The notes: a model not told the origin generated them from the letters alone. A stretch of 64,000 nucleotides of DNA from Smallanthus sonchifolius (GCA_023525975.1 CM042023.1:15115501-15179500); one strand, 5' to 3'. Positions 45,767 through 57,250 are shown, counted from the stretch's first letter. Made by a program: numbers and translations.

Positions 45767-46798
45767 TACTTTCAAAACTCAACGCTTTTTATTTACTCTT
45801 GTCATATGTATCTAATCAAGTAAATGTATGTTCGTTTAACATGAAATAACCTAGTAAAACTCCTATAATCACTTTATATCAAATGTTAAACTTATATCAT
45901 TACTCCACATCAAATGCCATACAAATAAATATCCATGATTGAAACTAGTATTATCACTCAATATCAAATCTTGTAGTTCATGACAATAGTCGTCTTGTTA
46001 GCCTTCCCAACTCTCGAGGGCAAATATTTGAGATGTTTGAATTCATCCATCAATTTCATATCTCAATCACTCAACACAATATTTGACTGTTATTAAAAAT
46101 AATTATATGATATTAGAACCTAAAAGGCTAAAACACCCACAATAACAACTTTTTTGGGCCAAGTAATCGTTTCTCATAGTTTTCCTTATTGGGTTTCATC
46201 GATTTTGGAGCCCACATTCATCCACAAGAACTTCGAAACCGGCTTGGTGGTGGGGTAGGCGTCAGGTAGGTGGGGCCAGGGGGTTGGGTAATAATATTAA
46301 AAAAAAACAATTTTTATAATATATTGTTAAAAAATAATTTTATTTATAAATTTATAAACTTTATAATATTTTAAATTAAAGATTTATTAATTTTAAATTT
46401 TTAAGTTTTACAAATTACTTACTTTTTCTATAAAATTTATAAACTCTATATATTATAAAATTAAACATTTATTAATTTTAGATAAATAAAAAGATTTGTA
46501 ACTTTAAATAAATGTAAAGATTGGGATGATGTGAAAGTTGAAATCGTATCAAATTGATTGAAGTTTATTCATCACCACTCCTAATCTCGTTCATTGAAGT
46601 TTATTCATCGCTGCCATCAAATTGATTCATTTGAAAGTTGAAACCGTATGTTCAAACCGAGTAAAAGTTCAGCTCATTGCCACCGTTAATCCAATTCTTC
46701 ACATTGTGGTTCCAATCAATTGTTTCACACTTAAGTCGGTATATTAATCAGAAGAAATTGGTTGCACGTGTTGGTAAACTGATATGGATTCCATATAA
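45767..46798. other. AT-rich intergenic DNA
   Basis: 46245-46290 is a GGTGGGG-rich patch. 46300-46510 is almost all A/T with repeated TTTATAAA.TTTATAAA. 46545-46690 repeats TTGAAGTTTATTCATC and GAAAGTTGAAA(C/T)CGTAT. No gene is seen. Confidence 0.4.
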
Positions 46799-47152
46799 TC
46801 TATACTCATAAATAAATATTTAAGATGGACACCTGTCACTTACTCGTGCCTCCTCATATTATTTTTCTCGCATCTCTCTCCTAATAAATACGCTTGTATC
46901 TTATTAAATAAAAATGATGTTATAAATATATTATTAAAGAAAAATACTAATTATATTAAATAAGAATATATATAATAGGAAATCAAAATATAACTAATTA
47001 AAGAAAAATACTAATTTGTTATATACACACATTTCCACTTGATATATCTCGAGACGATCATAATAGTCTGACAAGTTATGATGTATTTACAAATTTATAA
47101 GTTATATCGTTTTTAATATACAACCCGTGTAATACACGGGATTCTAACCTAG
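46799..47152 (+). mobile_element. Short non-autonomous Helitron
   Basis: The 5' end TCTATACTCATAAATAAATA follows an A. The 3' end has the hairpin CCCGTGTAATACACGGG (47125-47140 region), then attctaac and the terminal CTAG followed by T. An A|T insertion site, TC start and hairpin plus CTAG end are the defining Helitron marks. Being 354 bp, it lacks Rep/helicase. It lies about 200 bp upstream of the MLF-like leader. Confidence 0.8.
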
Positions 47153-47378
47153 TAATCATAAAATTGAAGTTATCTATAAAATCGAAGCCATAAAATTGTT
47201 GTCGTCGCTAACTAACTAAACACGTTTTTCATAGAATGTTTTCTAATTCTGATACCAATTCCAATTTCATTACATTCTATAAATCAAATAGGTTCTAAAG
47301 TAACCGGCATCACGGTTCAATAAACCGGATAGCCGGATCGAACTCCTTAAAATTTTCGGGTCAAATCACCCGGAAAAC

Positions 47379-47542
47379 ATGACGTTTACCAATCAGGTTT
47401 GTTGCCGTTCGTCTTCTCTTTCGCATCAATTCCTGAACTCAATTTTACGCGATTCGCAGAAACCCCAAAACGCACCCCCTACAACAACCGACTATCCATC
47501 TCTCGCCTTACGATCACTGAATTTTGGTCTTCAGCTCCGCAG
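47379..47542 (+). other. Probable 5' leader exon of the MLF-like gene, with an upstream ORF
   Basis: The donor-like AG|GTATAT at 47542/47543 pairs with the acceptor ttttcag ending at 48513, giving a leader intron of 971 bp. An ATG at 47379 opens a frame that, after splicing, would meet TAG at once in the next exon (about 55 codons). It may therefore act as a uORF or not be in the transcript at all. The start of transcription is not known. Confidence 0.35.
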
Positions 47543-48531
47543 GTATATCTCTTTCGTTTTGGTCCCAAAAATATGACGTTTCTTTCATACCTGCTTGAAT
47601 TTGTTTTCCTTCGATCGTCGGTTGGGCAATTGGTATCAATTGGAGCGAATCGTATGCCTATCGATAGTTTTGCGTGTTATTTATGCGATTTTATTGGTTA
47701 TGATGATCAATTTTAGGAGAGAAAGGTTGCTCTCTCAATTTTGCAGACGAAAGTTGTTGATTATCTTCCTAGGGTTTTGATAATTATTTTATTGTTCCTG
47801 TTCAATATTTTCACGTCGGTTCTAACAGCTAAATTCTTTAGTTTTCATATAGATGATATGCTTGTTGCTTGTCAATTTGAAAAGCAATCAGGATCGGATC
47901 TTATGCTTATTAGTGATTTGCATAATAGGTTTTTGTTGTGATTTTTGTGTTTTAGCTCTCATGGTTATCAATTCTATAAGGTAGATTTTGATTCAATTTC
48001 GTAGATCCTAACCGTTACTTGTTTCCCCCCCTAATTAGTGTTAGAGATCGTGTGTCACGGCTGTTTAAATCACTTGACTTTTCTGTTGACTTTTTCTGGT
48101 CAAACCCGACTGAATCTGGTCGAACGTTGTTTTTTGGTCCTCGATCCTCCTGATCAGACCAAAGAACAATGGCAAACGACTGCTGTTGACTTTTGTTGAC
48201 CAGCACAATTGACCGGTCAGTGCTGACCGCCGATTTTCTTGAGCAACAAACTTGATCGACGATGGTGGAGGGGGCTGGTACTGTTGCGCAACCAGCAAAC
48301 ACACAAACACACACGCACAAGTTGCAAATATAAAACAGAAAAGAACACGGGATTTTACGTGGTTTTTTATATCTTTCCCTTCCGCTAAACCTAGCTAATT
48401 CTTTGATTAATTCAAAAACTTGATTGTGAGGCTTAAATTGGCAACTGATAGTAAGGCGAACAATTATGCGCTAGTACTTGAGTTACAATTATGCGCTGGT
48501 TAACATTTTTCAGGTAGAATCTTTGAGAAAA

Positions 48532-50246
48532 ATGCAAGGTGGGAGAGGAAGAGGTGATCCTTTCTTTGGTTTTGGTGATCCTTTTGCTGGTTTTAGTGGT
48601 ATGCCAAGCCTAGTTGGAGGAAGGGACCCGTTTGATGACCCTTTTTTCACGCAGCCACTGGGTGGAATGTTGCAGCCAAGTCTATTTGATCATGCTGGGG
48701 GTCCATTCATGGGTGCAAGTCCTTTTGGATCGAGCTTATTTGGTCCAAATGGAAGTCATTTTGGACCAAATTTAATTGGTCCAAATGGAAGTCCTTTCAT
48801 GGATACACGCGTGCCTATAATTCATGAGAACAGGCAATCTTTGCCAAATAGTTCCAGGGGCCCTATTATTGAAGAACTTAACTGTGATGATCAAAAAGAT
48901 GAACCAGAAGCTGGGCAAAGTAAGAACGATAATCCTCATATGAATGGTAGGTCTGCAAGACAACCTTACTTTGAGCAGCTATATGATGGAAATGAAGTTA
49001 AAGTTTTTTCTTTTTGAATACAATGTTGTAGTTCTATACATCAATGTTGCACTTTCCGCTACATAAGCTGAATAGATAGTACATGCATAGGGTTAAATCT
49101 ATATTTGATCTATTTTGCCTGATAAAGATAAACAAAAGAAAACATAAAAGAAGCCTTACTATATAAAGGTTGATAGAAATGTTGGAATACCAAATAATCC
49201 AAACGGGTTGAGCGTTTGAGCAAATTGAAGATAAACTAAAATGAGTAACATGGTTTCAATGCATAAATAAATGTGTTTATGGTACCCATTCTATTTTATG
49301 CAATATGATTTGTATGTAGTTGATATTAAATGTAATTGAATGCAATCTATTTTTTTCTTTTTTCTTTTTTCTTTTTTGCAGGAAGAGAGCTGAGGCAGAC
49401 ACAGTATGGGAATCAGTTCGGCGTTATGCATGATACACACTCACGCCCTCAAGCTCATAGCTTCACATTTCAGAGTTCCACCGTTACATATGGGGGCTCT
49501 AATGGAGCTTATTATTCTTCATCTACTACTAGAAGGGCTGATAGTGATGGTGTAAGTAACTGTAAACTTTTTATTAGAATATATATGTATATTTTTTGTT
49601 ATTATAATGGTGTTTATTATGGGCGTTTCAGCTGAGATTTGAAGAACATAAAGAAGCTGATTCAGTGACGGGTCAGGCAGCTCATATGATCTCAAGGGGA
49701 ATCCATGATAAGGTATTCAATTGTTACCTGCTTATGATTTAATAGTATAACTCAAAGGTTTATTTCTTTTGTATACACCACTATAATGAAATACACGTTT
49801 TACACGGTAGGGTCACACTCTTTCGAGGCATCTTAAATCAGACGGGCAGGCGGATACAATGCAGATGTTGCATAACATCAACGAGGGTATGCGTATTTTG
49901 TATCTTGTGATTCGTTTCAGAAGTTGATTAATAAAAGGTGATTAATATGTTAATCAGATGAGCTTACGCGCTTTGACGAGGCTTGGAAAGGAAAAGCTAG
50001 AAAGCATCTGCCTGGCTGGACTGGTAGTTAGTAACAGTTAAAATTATATCATAACATGTGACCTTTATTTGGCTTTAATTTGTTTTTGAATTTTAAATTG
50101 ACATTATGTTGCTATTGTTTTTAACAGGTGGTCATGAAGGGTCTGGTGGTTGGGCACTGCCTGCAACTGAGAACACACATGCAGGTGGAAGAAGACGACT
50201 AGGTGCAGCCGAGCATGGTCAATCATCAAAAGTTAGGAGGCATTGA
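48532..50246 (+). CDS. Myeloid-leukemia-factor-like protein (Mlf family)
   Basis: Coding exons: 48532-48946, 49382-49551, 49632-49712, 49811-49886, 49958-50023 and 50128-50246. All have GT/AG borders and agreeing phases, total 927 bases, 308 residues. The N-terminal third is Gly/Phe/Pro-rich (GDPFFGFGDPFAGF, DPFDDPFF). The middle has IIEELN, SFTFQSSTVTYGG.NGAYYSSS..RR and the core EHKEADSVTGQAAH.ISRGIHDKGHTLSRHL. It ends in NINEDELTRFDEAWKGKARKHLPGW and a basic tail. This is the Mlf1IP family; animal members bind chaperones and nuclear partners, and the plant role is poorly known. The first exon's 3' end is uncertain: GTAAGA at 48919 is also in phase 1 and would give 299 residues. The homology-like stretch GRSARQPYFEQLYDGNE downstream hints that a later donor may be used. 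Confidence 0.85.
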
Positions 50247-50882
50247 TAAGCTCAAACAATAGGTGGTTGTTTCTGTTTCGTATACGTTGTTAGATATGTA
50301 GGATGACAGACGGACAGACATACCGGTGGTTATGATATTACATAGATATGTGTTTAAAGTTTGTGTTGAACATGTTTCTGATCTAGTCCATGTTTTTTTT
50401 TTCTGTGTGGTTAAAGTATGTACTATTTACGCGTTTTTATACTTACAAACGAAACCATATAAAATTATTGAGATTAGTAGGGCTGATAAGTTTTGACACG
50501 GACATGTTAACATGACATGGAGTTAAATAAGTTTGGGTTTGAGCTTAACAGGTTTCGTGTCATAAACAGGTCTTAACATGCTTAACCTGTTTAGACATGA
50601 TTACACCTATTTATATTTTTAAAATTTTTAAAACATATTCATATTTATATTACTAAAAGTCTAGCTGCTTCTTTTAAAAAACATACATATATTTTTTTAA
50701 ATAAACATATTAATATTACTAAAATATACATGGTTTTATAAAATCGTGTTTAAACAGGTCGTGTCGTGTAACACGTTTATAAATAGGTTTGTGTTCGTGT
50801 TTGAAGAAAATGACACGATTAGTTCATTGTGTTGTGTTCGTATTTAGCATCCGTGTTAATCGTGTCTAATCTGTTTAACGAT
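50247..50882. other. 3' side of the MLF-like gene and degraded repeat
   Basis: 50247-50450 is the probable 3' UTR. 50476-50880 starts tagggctgataagttttgacacgg and contains inverted GTGTCGTGT/AACACG words shared with 6040, 54150 and 60300. No right end could be placed, so it is left as a repeat fragment. Confidence 0.45.
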
Positions 50883-50899
50883 ATTTGATGACGTGTTAT

Positions 50900-50914
50900 T
50901 TTTTTTTGGAAGGC
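50900..50914 (-). mobile_element. Extremely 5'-truncated SINE (15-bp stub)
   Basis: Only ttttttttggaaggc lies between perfect 17-bp direct repeats atttgatgacgtgttat (50883-50899 and 50915-50931). Reversed it reads GCCTTCC plus poly(A), the same kind of 3' end as the SINEs at 29969 and 30431 (CGCCTTTC plus poly(A)). It lies about 170 bp upstream of the ICT1-like start. Confidence 0.7.
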
Positions 50915-51098
50915 ATTTGATGACGTGTTATAACCCCAAATCCCCAATCTTTTAAACCTTGGGCAGTGGCTTATAAAATTCCCCAGTAATATCAAGAAAC
51001 AAGCAAATCAATAATCACTCTCTTTTGCGTGTCTATTGGCTATGAAATAGAACCGAGTTGCGATTTGAAAATCAGTTTGGTTTCCTCACAAGCACACG

Positions 51099-53184
51099 AT
51101 GGCGGCAATCAGAACCACCGGTATAGTTCTCGTCAGGGAGATATTCCGGTCTTCATCTTCACCGGCTTCTATTCGCACCTGTCGCGCACTCTTTTGGACC
51201 GTTCCGACTCCGCTTCGCTTCGTTTCCCGTCCAATCAGCTACACTCCGGTCCGCTGTGCTGCGGCTCCAGATTCCGGCGGCAATAAGAAGACTTCGGCAC
51301 GACTGTCTCAGGTTCAGCAGCAATTGCACGAAGCCATGGAGAGGGCTGTTGGAGGCGACGAACCTATTCCTAAGATTACTCTAGGTAAAGCCGTTATAAT
51401 TGAAAAAGCCTGAATTTATTTCCTGATTGGATTAACAGTCTATTCTTTTGTTCCTTATGTATATGAACTTAATTTGAAAACATCTTTCTCATACAATACC
51501 CTAATTTTATTAGGCTGATGCTATATCTTATAGCTTGATTCAAATTGTATAGAATGATGTAAAATACTCAAATTGAAGTTATGGATATTTGGACAATACT
51601 GTTGATTACATGAGATGTCAATCAAAAGGTTAAAATTTTGATGCATTATAATTGGAAATCTGTTATTCTTCTGTATAAAGTTTTGTTGTTTAATACACAA
51701 GTTATTGAAGTTTCTAAACTTAAACGAAGCAAAAATCGGTTAGTTCTCTGTAAGGTTCAAAGTATTTGGTTAGCTGTTGAGCATAGTGAGGCAAGAAGAG
51801 AGACGATGAATTTCTTAGTGTAGAGGCAAGTACTAAGCAAAATACACATATCCTGTTAGTAGTGAATCTTGAGCTCACAACCTTCAGAGTTCAGACTTAT
51901 TTTACCGTTACTAGAATATTATTTCTTACAGAGGAGATACCAAGCTGTACAGTTACCATAACTTGTGCTAATCCATTGAATCTACCATGCTATATGTTGA
52001 AATTTTATGCATAAGCATCAATCTTATGCTCATTGCTGTTTCCCAAGTCGATGAATGAAGTTGAACCTGTAAAACGGAGTTATTTTTTTTGATGCATTAA
52101 TAGGTATTTGAAACTAAAGAATTTAAATATCGACATAAGCTTTGTTAGCTCATTTATATCATGTTCTATAAAGCAGACCATTTTGTGTCAATTTGTTGGT
52201 CCATGAGCCATAGGTCTTCTTGGAAGGACAACATGGAACGGATTCTCATTTTCTGGTTTTAGGGTAACAATCTTTGTCTTGCAATGGAAGACATTTATTT
52301 TTTTCGCTCAACTCTTTAAGGAGTTCTATTTTGTGATTTAGATCATGTAACTGTGAGCTTTGCTAGGAGTGGTGGACCTGGTGGTCAAAATGTCAACAAA
52401 GGTTTGATATCTTTTAACTCTTTCACACTTCAGAAACTTTTTCTTGATCCTGTACCAAGATTTACTTTGTTCATTTTGTTTGCAGTAAACACCAAAGTTG
52501 ATATGAGGTTTAATATTAAGGAAGCATATTGGTTAAGTGACAGGATCCGAGAGAAAATTCTACAGATGGTCAGTTTAGTTAACGATTACAATAATCATGC
52601 CATGTTTAAAACATCATTAACATCATAACATGTAAATCCACATTTTTAGACAATCTTTGTTCTTTAATCAGGAAAAGAATAGAATCAACAAAGATGGCGA
52701 GCTTGTGATTTCCTCCACGAAGACCAGAACACAAAAGTTGAATTCTATCCATTGTCCATTCAGTTTTATATTTTCATTACTGTGTTTACAAAACCATATC
52801 TTACATCGTTAAATAACTTTATCTTCAGGGGTAATATTGAGGATGCCTTGGAGAAACTACAGGTACCATTTCACCATTAATATTGATATATCTTTTAGTT
52901 ATTTTGATTTTAATGAAATGAATACATTTAGGCAATCATTGATGCTGCTTCATACTTCCCGCCGCCTCCATCAGAAGAACAAGTAAAGAAAATTACCAAA
53001 ATGTAAGTCTTTCTTCTTTTGTCATCCCCTTTATTCCGCTATATTGCAAACACCTTTAAAATCAATGTAATTTAAAAAAAAAAATTTATACAGAGCTGCT
53101 GTAGCAGAGCAAAAAAGGCTGCAGAACAAGAAGGTTCTCTCTCAGAAGAAAGCATTTAGAAGAAGCAGAGACAGTTATGACTAA
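51099..53184 (+). CDS. ICT1-like: Organellar peptidyl-tRNA hydrolase, ICT1/ArfB type (class I release-factor-like)
   Basis: Seven exons: 51099-51384, 52342-52401, 52486-52568, 52672-52736, 52829-52862, 52932-53002 and 53094-53184. Phases agree and the sum is 690 bases, 229 residues. Residues 1-60 are Arg/Ser-rich without acids, a mitochondrial or plastid transit peptide. DHVTVSFARSGGPGGQNVNK (96-115) holds the catalytic GGQ at 109-111, followed by VNTKVDMRFNI, SDRIREKI, NRINKDGELVISSTKTRTQ and NIEDALEKLQ. The tail KKVLSQKKAFRRSRD is basic, as in ArfB, where it enters the empty mRNA channel. The codon-recognition domains of true release factors are absent. It should cleave peptidyl-tRNA on stalled organelle ribosomes. 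Residues about 63-95 form a family-specific helix. The ATG at 51099 is the only one giving the transit peptide in frame. Confidence 0.93.
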
Positions 53185-53475
53185 CCACCCAACAGCAACT
53201 AGGTTCCGAAAGCTCAACCAGTCATAGATCATGTAAGATCGTGTTAAATTTAAATAAAACCATTTAATGTTTTTTTCTAGATAAAACTAGGTGATTTCAT
53301 ACATTACTTGTTCGGTTATATGATTAGAATTAGTAGTCATCAAATGCTCAACATTTTCTTGAAAGTCAACCAATTGGCTATGAAGTACATATATTAAAAA
53401 TTGGCTGTTACTTAGTTGATATCCTCATATTTACATGGCAGTTCAAAGCGCTTAAAGCGAACTTAACAAACAAAC
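53185..53475. other. 3' flank of the ICT1-like gene
   Basis: Probable 3' UTR and flank, AT-rich. An aaataaa-like word at 53253-53260 could serve polyadenylation. Nothing else is seen. Confidence 0.4.
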
Positions 53476-53604
53476 ATACACAGTAAAATCCCACTCAAAG
53501 AGTTGGGTGATAGGGTCTAGGGAGGGTGGGATGAGGGCTAACCTTACCTTTATCCCATAGGGTAGAGAGGCTGCACCAAGAGAGACCTCCGACTCGGAAA
53601 ACAT
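53476..53604 (+). repeat. Dispersed SINE-like repeat, copy 3
   Basis: cagtaaaatcccactcaaag, GGGTCTAGGGAGGGTGGGATG, TATCCCATAGGGTAGAGAGG and GACCTCCGACTCGGAAAAC follow the same word order as the copy at 2815-2948. Confidence 0.65.
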
Positions 53605-55081
53605 ACAAAACATGCATGCAATAGACAACCAGTAACAAATATAAAACGAACTTAGAACTGTAGAAGCTTATTCACCCTTCTTTTTTGTATGATTTATTTG
53701 CCTACATTCATATCCTACTTCCGTGTTTACTTCATCAGAAACGAGCACAAGGACTAGCCTATTGTTGATTCCGTGTTGCTTTCCTAGTTCCTTACCATGG
53801 TTCATATTTGGTTCATTATAATTTGTTATGTCTTGTCTTATTTCCACTTGTTTTTCATCTTTCTTTGAATCATCCTTTTCATTTTATTTGACACGTCACC
53901 TACACCAGCATTCGTTTCATTGCTAAATCCTTCAGAATATACAAAATTAACTTCAGAAATCTTTTTCATGCATTTTATCAAACACCTTATGTGCAGACTC
54001 AATTTTTGTGACTTGAGAAAACCTCTTCCATTATCATTAGAGATAACAGAAATATTTTTTTTTGGTTGTAGAACAAATGTACTTACCTCATAATCTAATG
54101 ACACTCTTTACAAGATAAGTTTAACTAAACGTGTCATTTATTTAAACACTAACATGAAAATACTTGATAAGCGAGTTACACAACACGAAGCATTTAACAC
54201 GAATGACACAACACGACCCGTTCAACATGAATAAATGTAAGCAGTTCAATAACAAGAATGACATGACATGGTACGTTTATTGTCATGTCTCACTTAACAC
54301 GATTATCAAATAAAAAGAAATAATTAAGACAATAAAACAAAAGTTATCAAAGTTTACAATCCATAAAATCCTTAAAAGAACAATCCGTAACACAATTAAT
54401 TAAATGAGTCTTAAACATGCAGTGCCAACCTAGTAAGACCAACTTTCATATGTCTTTGCAGGTGAATTTATTTTTATAAAATTGAAACAAGTTGGGAGAT
54501 AGGAGAAGGAGAAGGAGAACGAGTCATAATTATTAAGTGTGGTGTGTGTGTAAGATAAAAGTTGAGCCTTGCTTTACAAGTCAAACGCATATTTGGTTGA
54601 TGAAAGCCCAAGCATGTTTACTTTTATATTTTTATAAAATATAGATTAGCTAGTGGGTGAAGCAAGGGTGAAGCGGCGGGAGTGTTAAAATTTGTAAGAC
54701 TCGGTTTCGATGACATATACATTGGTATTCACCATGCGAAAAAAATTCATGTTGAAACGTTGATAAAAATAAGCACATTGAAACGGCAAATCTAGAGTTT
54801 TATAAACATTATATTTTAAAGGTTGTAAAAGGAAAACAAAAACAAAAAATCTTGAAGCAGCTTCGACGGCTTATACGTGCGCGCTTCGATGACTTGTACA
54901 TCATCACGAAAACTTGGTTTTGAATGAAACTTATACCGAAACGTAGATAAAAAAAGCACGTCGCAACAATACATTTAGAATTTTATAAAATATCATATTT
55001 TAAAAGTTATAAGAGAAAAAGAAAATATGCGTAAAATTAATTATAAATATTAAAATAATTTTGTTCTTGTGATGTTACATT
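53605..55081. other. Intergenic DNA, no gene seen
   Basis: A minus-strand frame of 88 codons (53838-54104) has no recognisable motif and is lysine/serine-rich low complexity. 54110-54310 holds ACACGAC/ATGACACAACACG words of the repeat family also at 50480 and 60300. 54700-55060 has two related modules (CGATGACTTGTACAT, AGATAAAAA.AAGCACAT.G..AC). Confidence 0.4.
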
Positions 55082-55267
55082 TAGTTTTTAGAATTAATTA
55101 CACGGATGGCCTCTGTGGTTTACCTAGATTTCACTTTTGGCCCCTGGAAATGCTAAATTACAAGTTTGGACCAATAGTTTGCACACTTATTTCACTTTTG
55201 GCCCCTGAGTTGGATGAAGGTTAACTTTTCTGTTAATTTTGTAAAAAATGACCAAAACACCGTTCCC

Positions 55268-56067
55268 CACACTCCAGTCCGGGACCATCTCCACACTTCA
55301 GTCCGGCGGCCCGGATTCACTCGTCGCCGCCCTCTCCAGCCGCTAGGCCCAGTCCTCGTTAAATCCAGTGTTCATTGACCGAGATCCAGAGATATTCTCC
55401 GTCCTACTATCCCTCCTCCGCACCAATCGCCTTCCTTCCCCCTCCCGCCGGTTCACGGAGCAAGAACTTTCCGATGAAGCCTCCTCTTACGGAATCGAAT
55501 CGCAGCTCAAATCTGTTATGCTTCCTAATCCACTTTCCGGCATCGACGCTTCTGTTGTTGCCACAATCCAACCTGCCTCCGACGGAATCGTTTCCGCCTT
55601 CACCGCAATCGACGACGGATCGGTATGGATAGCACGCAGGTACTGTACGGACTCACCTTGACTCCATAACTTCAATTAAACAAGTCACGCCGTCGGCGAT
55701 GGCGGCCATCGCGTGCGATGTCGCTTCCAGTATGCATTTCTATTTCTTCGCTAACGGCCGTCGAATCAGCTCTGTCGAGTGGATCTATCCTACCGATCCG
55801 AGAATCTACAAGGCTCGAGTCACTGCCATCGCTGACTCACCTGACTCGGTGTTCTCCGCCTTCGATTCAAACCACAAGGAAAACTGCATACTCGCAATCG
55901 ACAAATCAACGCTCTAGGTGACGTCGAAAATCGGTCGCCAATCTGGAAAGTCTTCAAAATCAATCGTTCCTAGAACCCTAACCTACGTTAACGATCTCGG
56001 ACTTCTCGCTGCCACCGTCGTAACGTCCGGAGCCTGCAATTTCGTCAAATTAAGTAACAATTAGTAC
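55268..56067 (+). pseudogene. Captured fragment of a BTB/POZ (KCTD-like) and WD40-type protein gene
   Basis: Frame pieces in order: QSGGPDSLVAALSSR, stop, NPVFIDRDPEIFSVLLSLLRTNRLP, RRFTEQELSDEASSYGIESQL (the end of a T1/BTB domain), GIDASVVATIQP, DGSVWIA. Then a deletion of roughly a dozen codons with a frame change, TVRTHLDSITSIKQV, SSMHFYFFANGRRISSVEWIYPTDPRIYKARVTAIADSPDSVFSAFD, an in-frame TAG, and KIGRQSGKS.KSIVPRTLTYVNDLG. This resembles the At5g41330 type of BTB protein as I know it. The two or three breaks and the missing start and C-terminal half show a dead copy. No intron is visible; that family is often single-exon, so this need not mean an RNA intermediate. The parent gene is not in the window. 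Confidence 0.8.
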
Positions 56068-56358
56068 CGGGGAAGATGAACAAACAGCCACCGGGTCTTC
56101 GTCTGCGGCTGATTAGGTCGTCGGAGATGTGAACACAGACGCCACCATAACAATAGCAACTTCTGCTTCACCTTCACCTTCATCAAATTCCGACTTGATT
56201 TCTTAAATTCCACAGAAAAAAGGTAACCCTATTCCTGTTACAGGGCGGAGATGGCGGTGGAAGGCGGTGGAGGTGAGGTGTGGTAGGATGATCGGAGACG
56301 GCGGTGGAAGGCGGTGGAGGTGGAGGAGGTGTGAGAGGGTGGAGATGATGGTTGGAGG

Positions 56359-56825
56359 CATGGTTGTAAAAATCGCGCCTAGTCGCTAGGCACCCGGTCG
56401 GGGACTAATTTTGGCCAAATCGCTTCATTAATCGCTAGGCGGTCCTAGGCGGCCCTAGGAGGCCCTAGGCGGGCCTAATCGGACCTAGTCGGCCAAAAAT
56501 CGGCCACTTCCCGTTTTTCCGGTGATATTCCGGTAGGGTTCCGGCGAGATTCAGGCAGGTTCCGGCGAGATTCCGGCAACTTTCAGGCAAATTTTCGACG
56601 ATTTTCAGTTTAGTTCTTGTAATTTCCAGCTTCTTTAAAAAATGTGTGTGTGTATATATCTAATTTTGAAAATTACATATAAAAATGTGTGTATATATAT
56701 AAGAAACTGAAAATTACATATAAAAATTCCAATCCGATTAATCCCGCCTAGGCCCCGATTAATCCCGCCTAGGCCTAGGCCCCACCCCACCGCCCGACTA
56801 GCGCCTAGCGATTTTTACAACCATG
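56359..56825. mobile_element. hAT MITE, CCTAGGCGG type, nested in the Pack-MULE
   Basis: The ends are CATGGTTGTAAAAATCGC and its complement, with a perfect 8-bp TSD gttggagg (56351-56358 and 56826-56833). It is the same family as 171-609: both contain GGTCCTAGGCGG words, TTCCGGCGA repeats, a TGTGTGTATATATA stretch and the block AATCCCGCCTAGGCCCC. Confidence 0.9.
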
Positions 56826-57114
56826 GTTGGAGGTGGAGGAGGTGTGAATGGTTAAAGGGGGAGGGGGGTTTGACACTTTTGTTCAGAGGGTTGTTTTAGT
56901 CATTTCACATGCACTTAACTGAAAAGGTTAACCTCCATCAAACTCAGGGGCCAAAAGTGAAATAAGTGTGCAAACTATTGGTCCAAACTTGTAATTTAGC
57001 ATTCCCAGGGGCCAAAAGTGAAATATGAGTAAACAACATGGGTCATCCGTGTAATTAATTCTAGTTTTTATCGCATGGTAGTTAACCTTGTTGTTTATTG
57101 CATTGATGTTTTGT

Positions 57115-57250
57115 ATGTCCTTCGAGCTTGGGGCCTCTCTGGGTGTTGCATCTCTATCCTATGAGATATAGGTAATGTTTTCCCTCATCCCATCCTCCTT
57201 AAACCTTACTCTTTGAGTGAAATTTTGCTGAGTATGTTTATTTGTTTGGT
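57115..57250 (-). repeat. Dispersed SINE-like repeat, copy 4 (reverse)
   Basis: Reverse of the word order in copies 1-3: gcctctctgggtgttgc, tatcctatgagatataggtaa, tccctcatcccatcctcctta, ctttgagtgaaatttt. It is moderately diverged and lies just outside the Pack-MULE. Confidence 0.55.

Larger units (their letters stand above)
55091..57061. mobile_element. Pack-MULE carrying a BTB/POZ-WD40-type gene fragment
   Basis: The terminal inverted repeats are about 149 bp (55091-55239 and 56913-57061), both starting GAATTAATTACACGGATG and roughly 90% alike by eye. The perfect 9-bp TSD tagttttta (55082-55090 and 57062-57070) is the Mutator length. There is no transposase. The inside holds a host gene fragment (55268-56067), a GGTGGAGG-rich stretch, and a later hAT MITE (56359-56825). 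Total length is 1971 bp, or about 1.5 kb before the MITE. Confidence 0.92.

Noticed and set aside
48015..48320. 101-codon minus-strand frame
   Set aside because: Lies in the MLF-like leader intron; starts in an ACAC repeat and shows no family motif.
53838..54104. 88-codon minus-strand frame as a small gene
   Set aside because: Lys/Ser-rich, no homology recognised, no splice or leader context; left as intergenic.
55368..55917. A live BTB/POZ gene
   Set aside because: It has in-frame stops, a deletion with a frame change, no start region or C-terminal half, and sits between Mutator inverted repeats.
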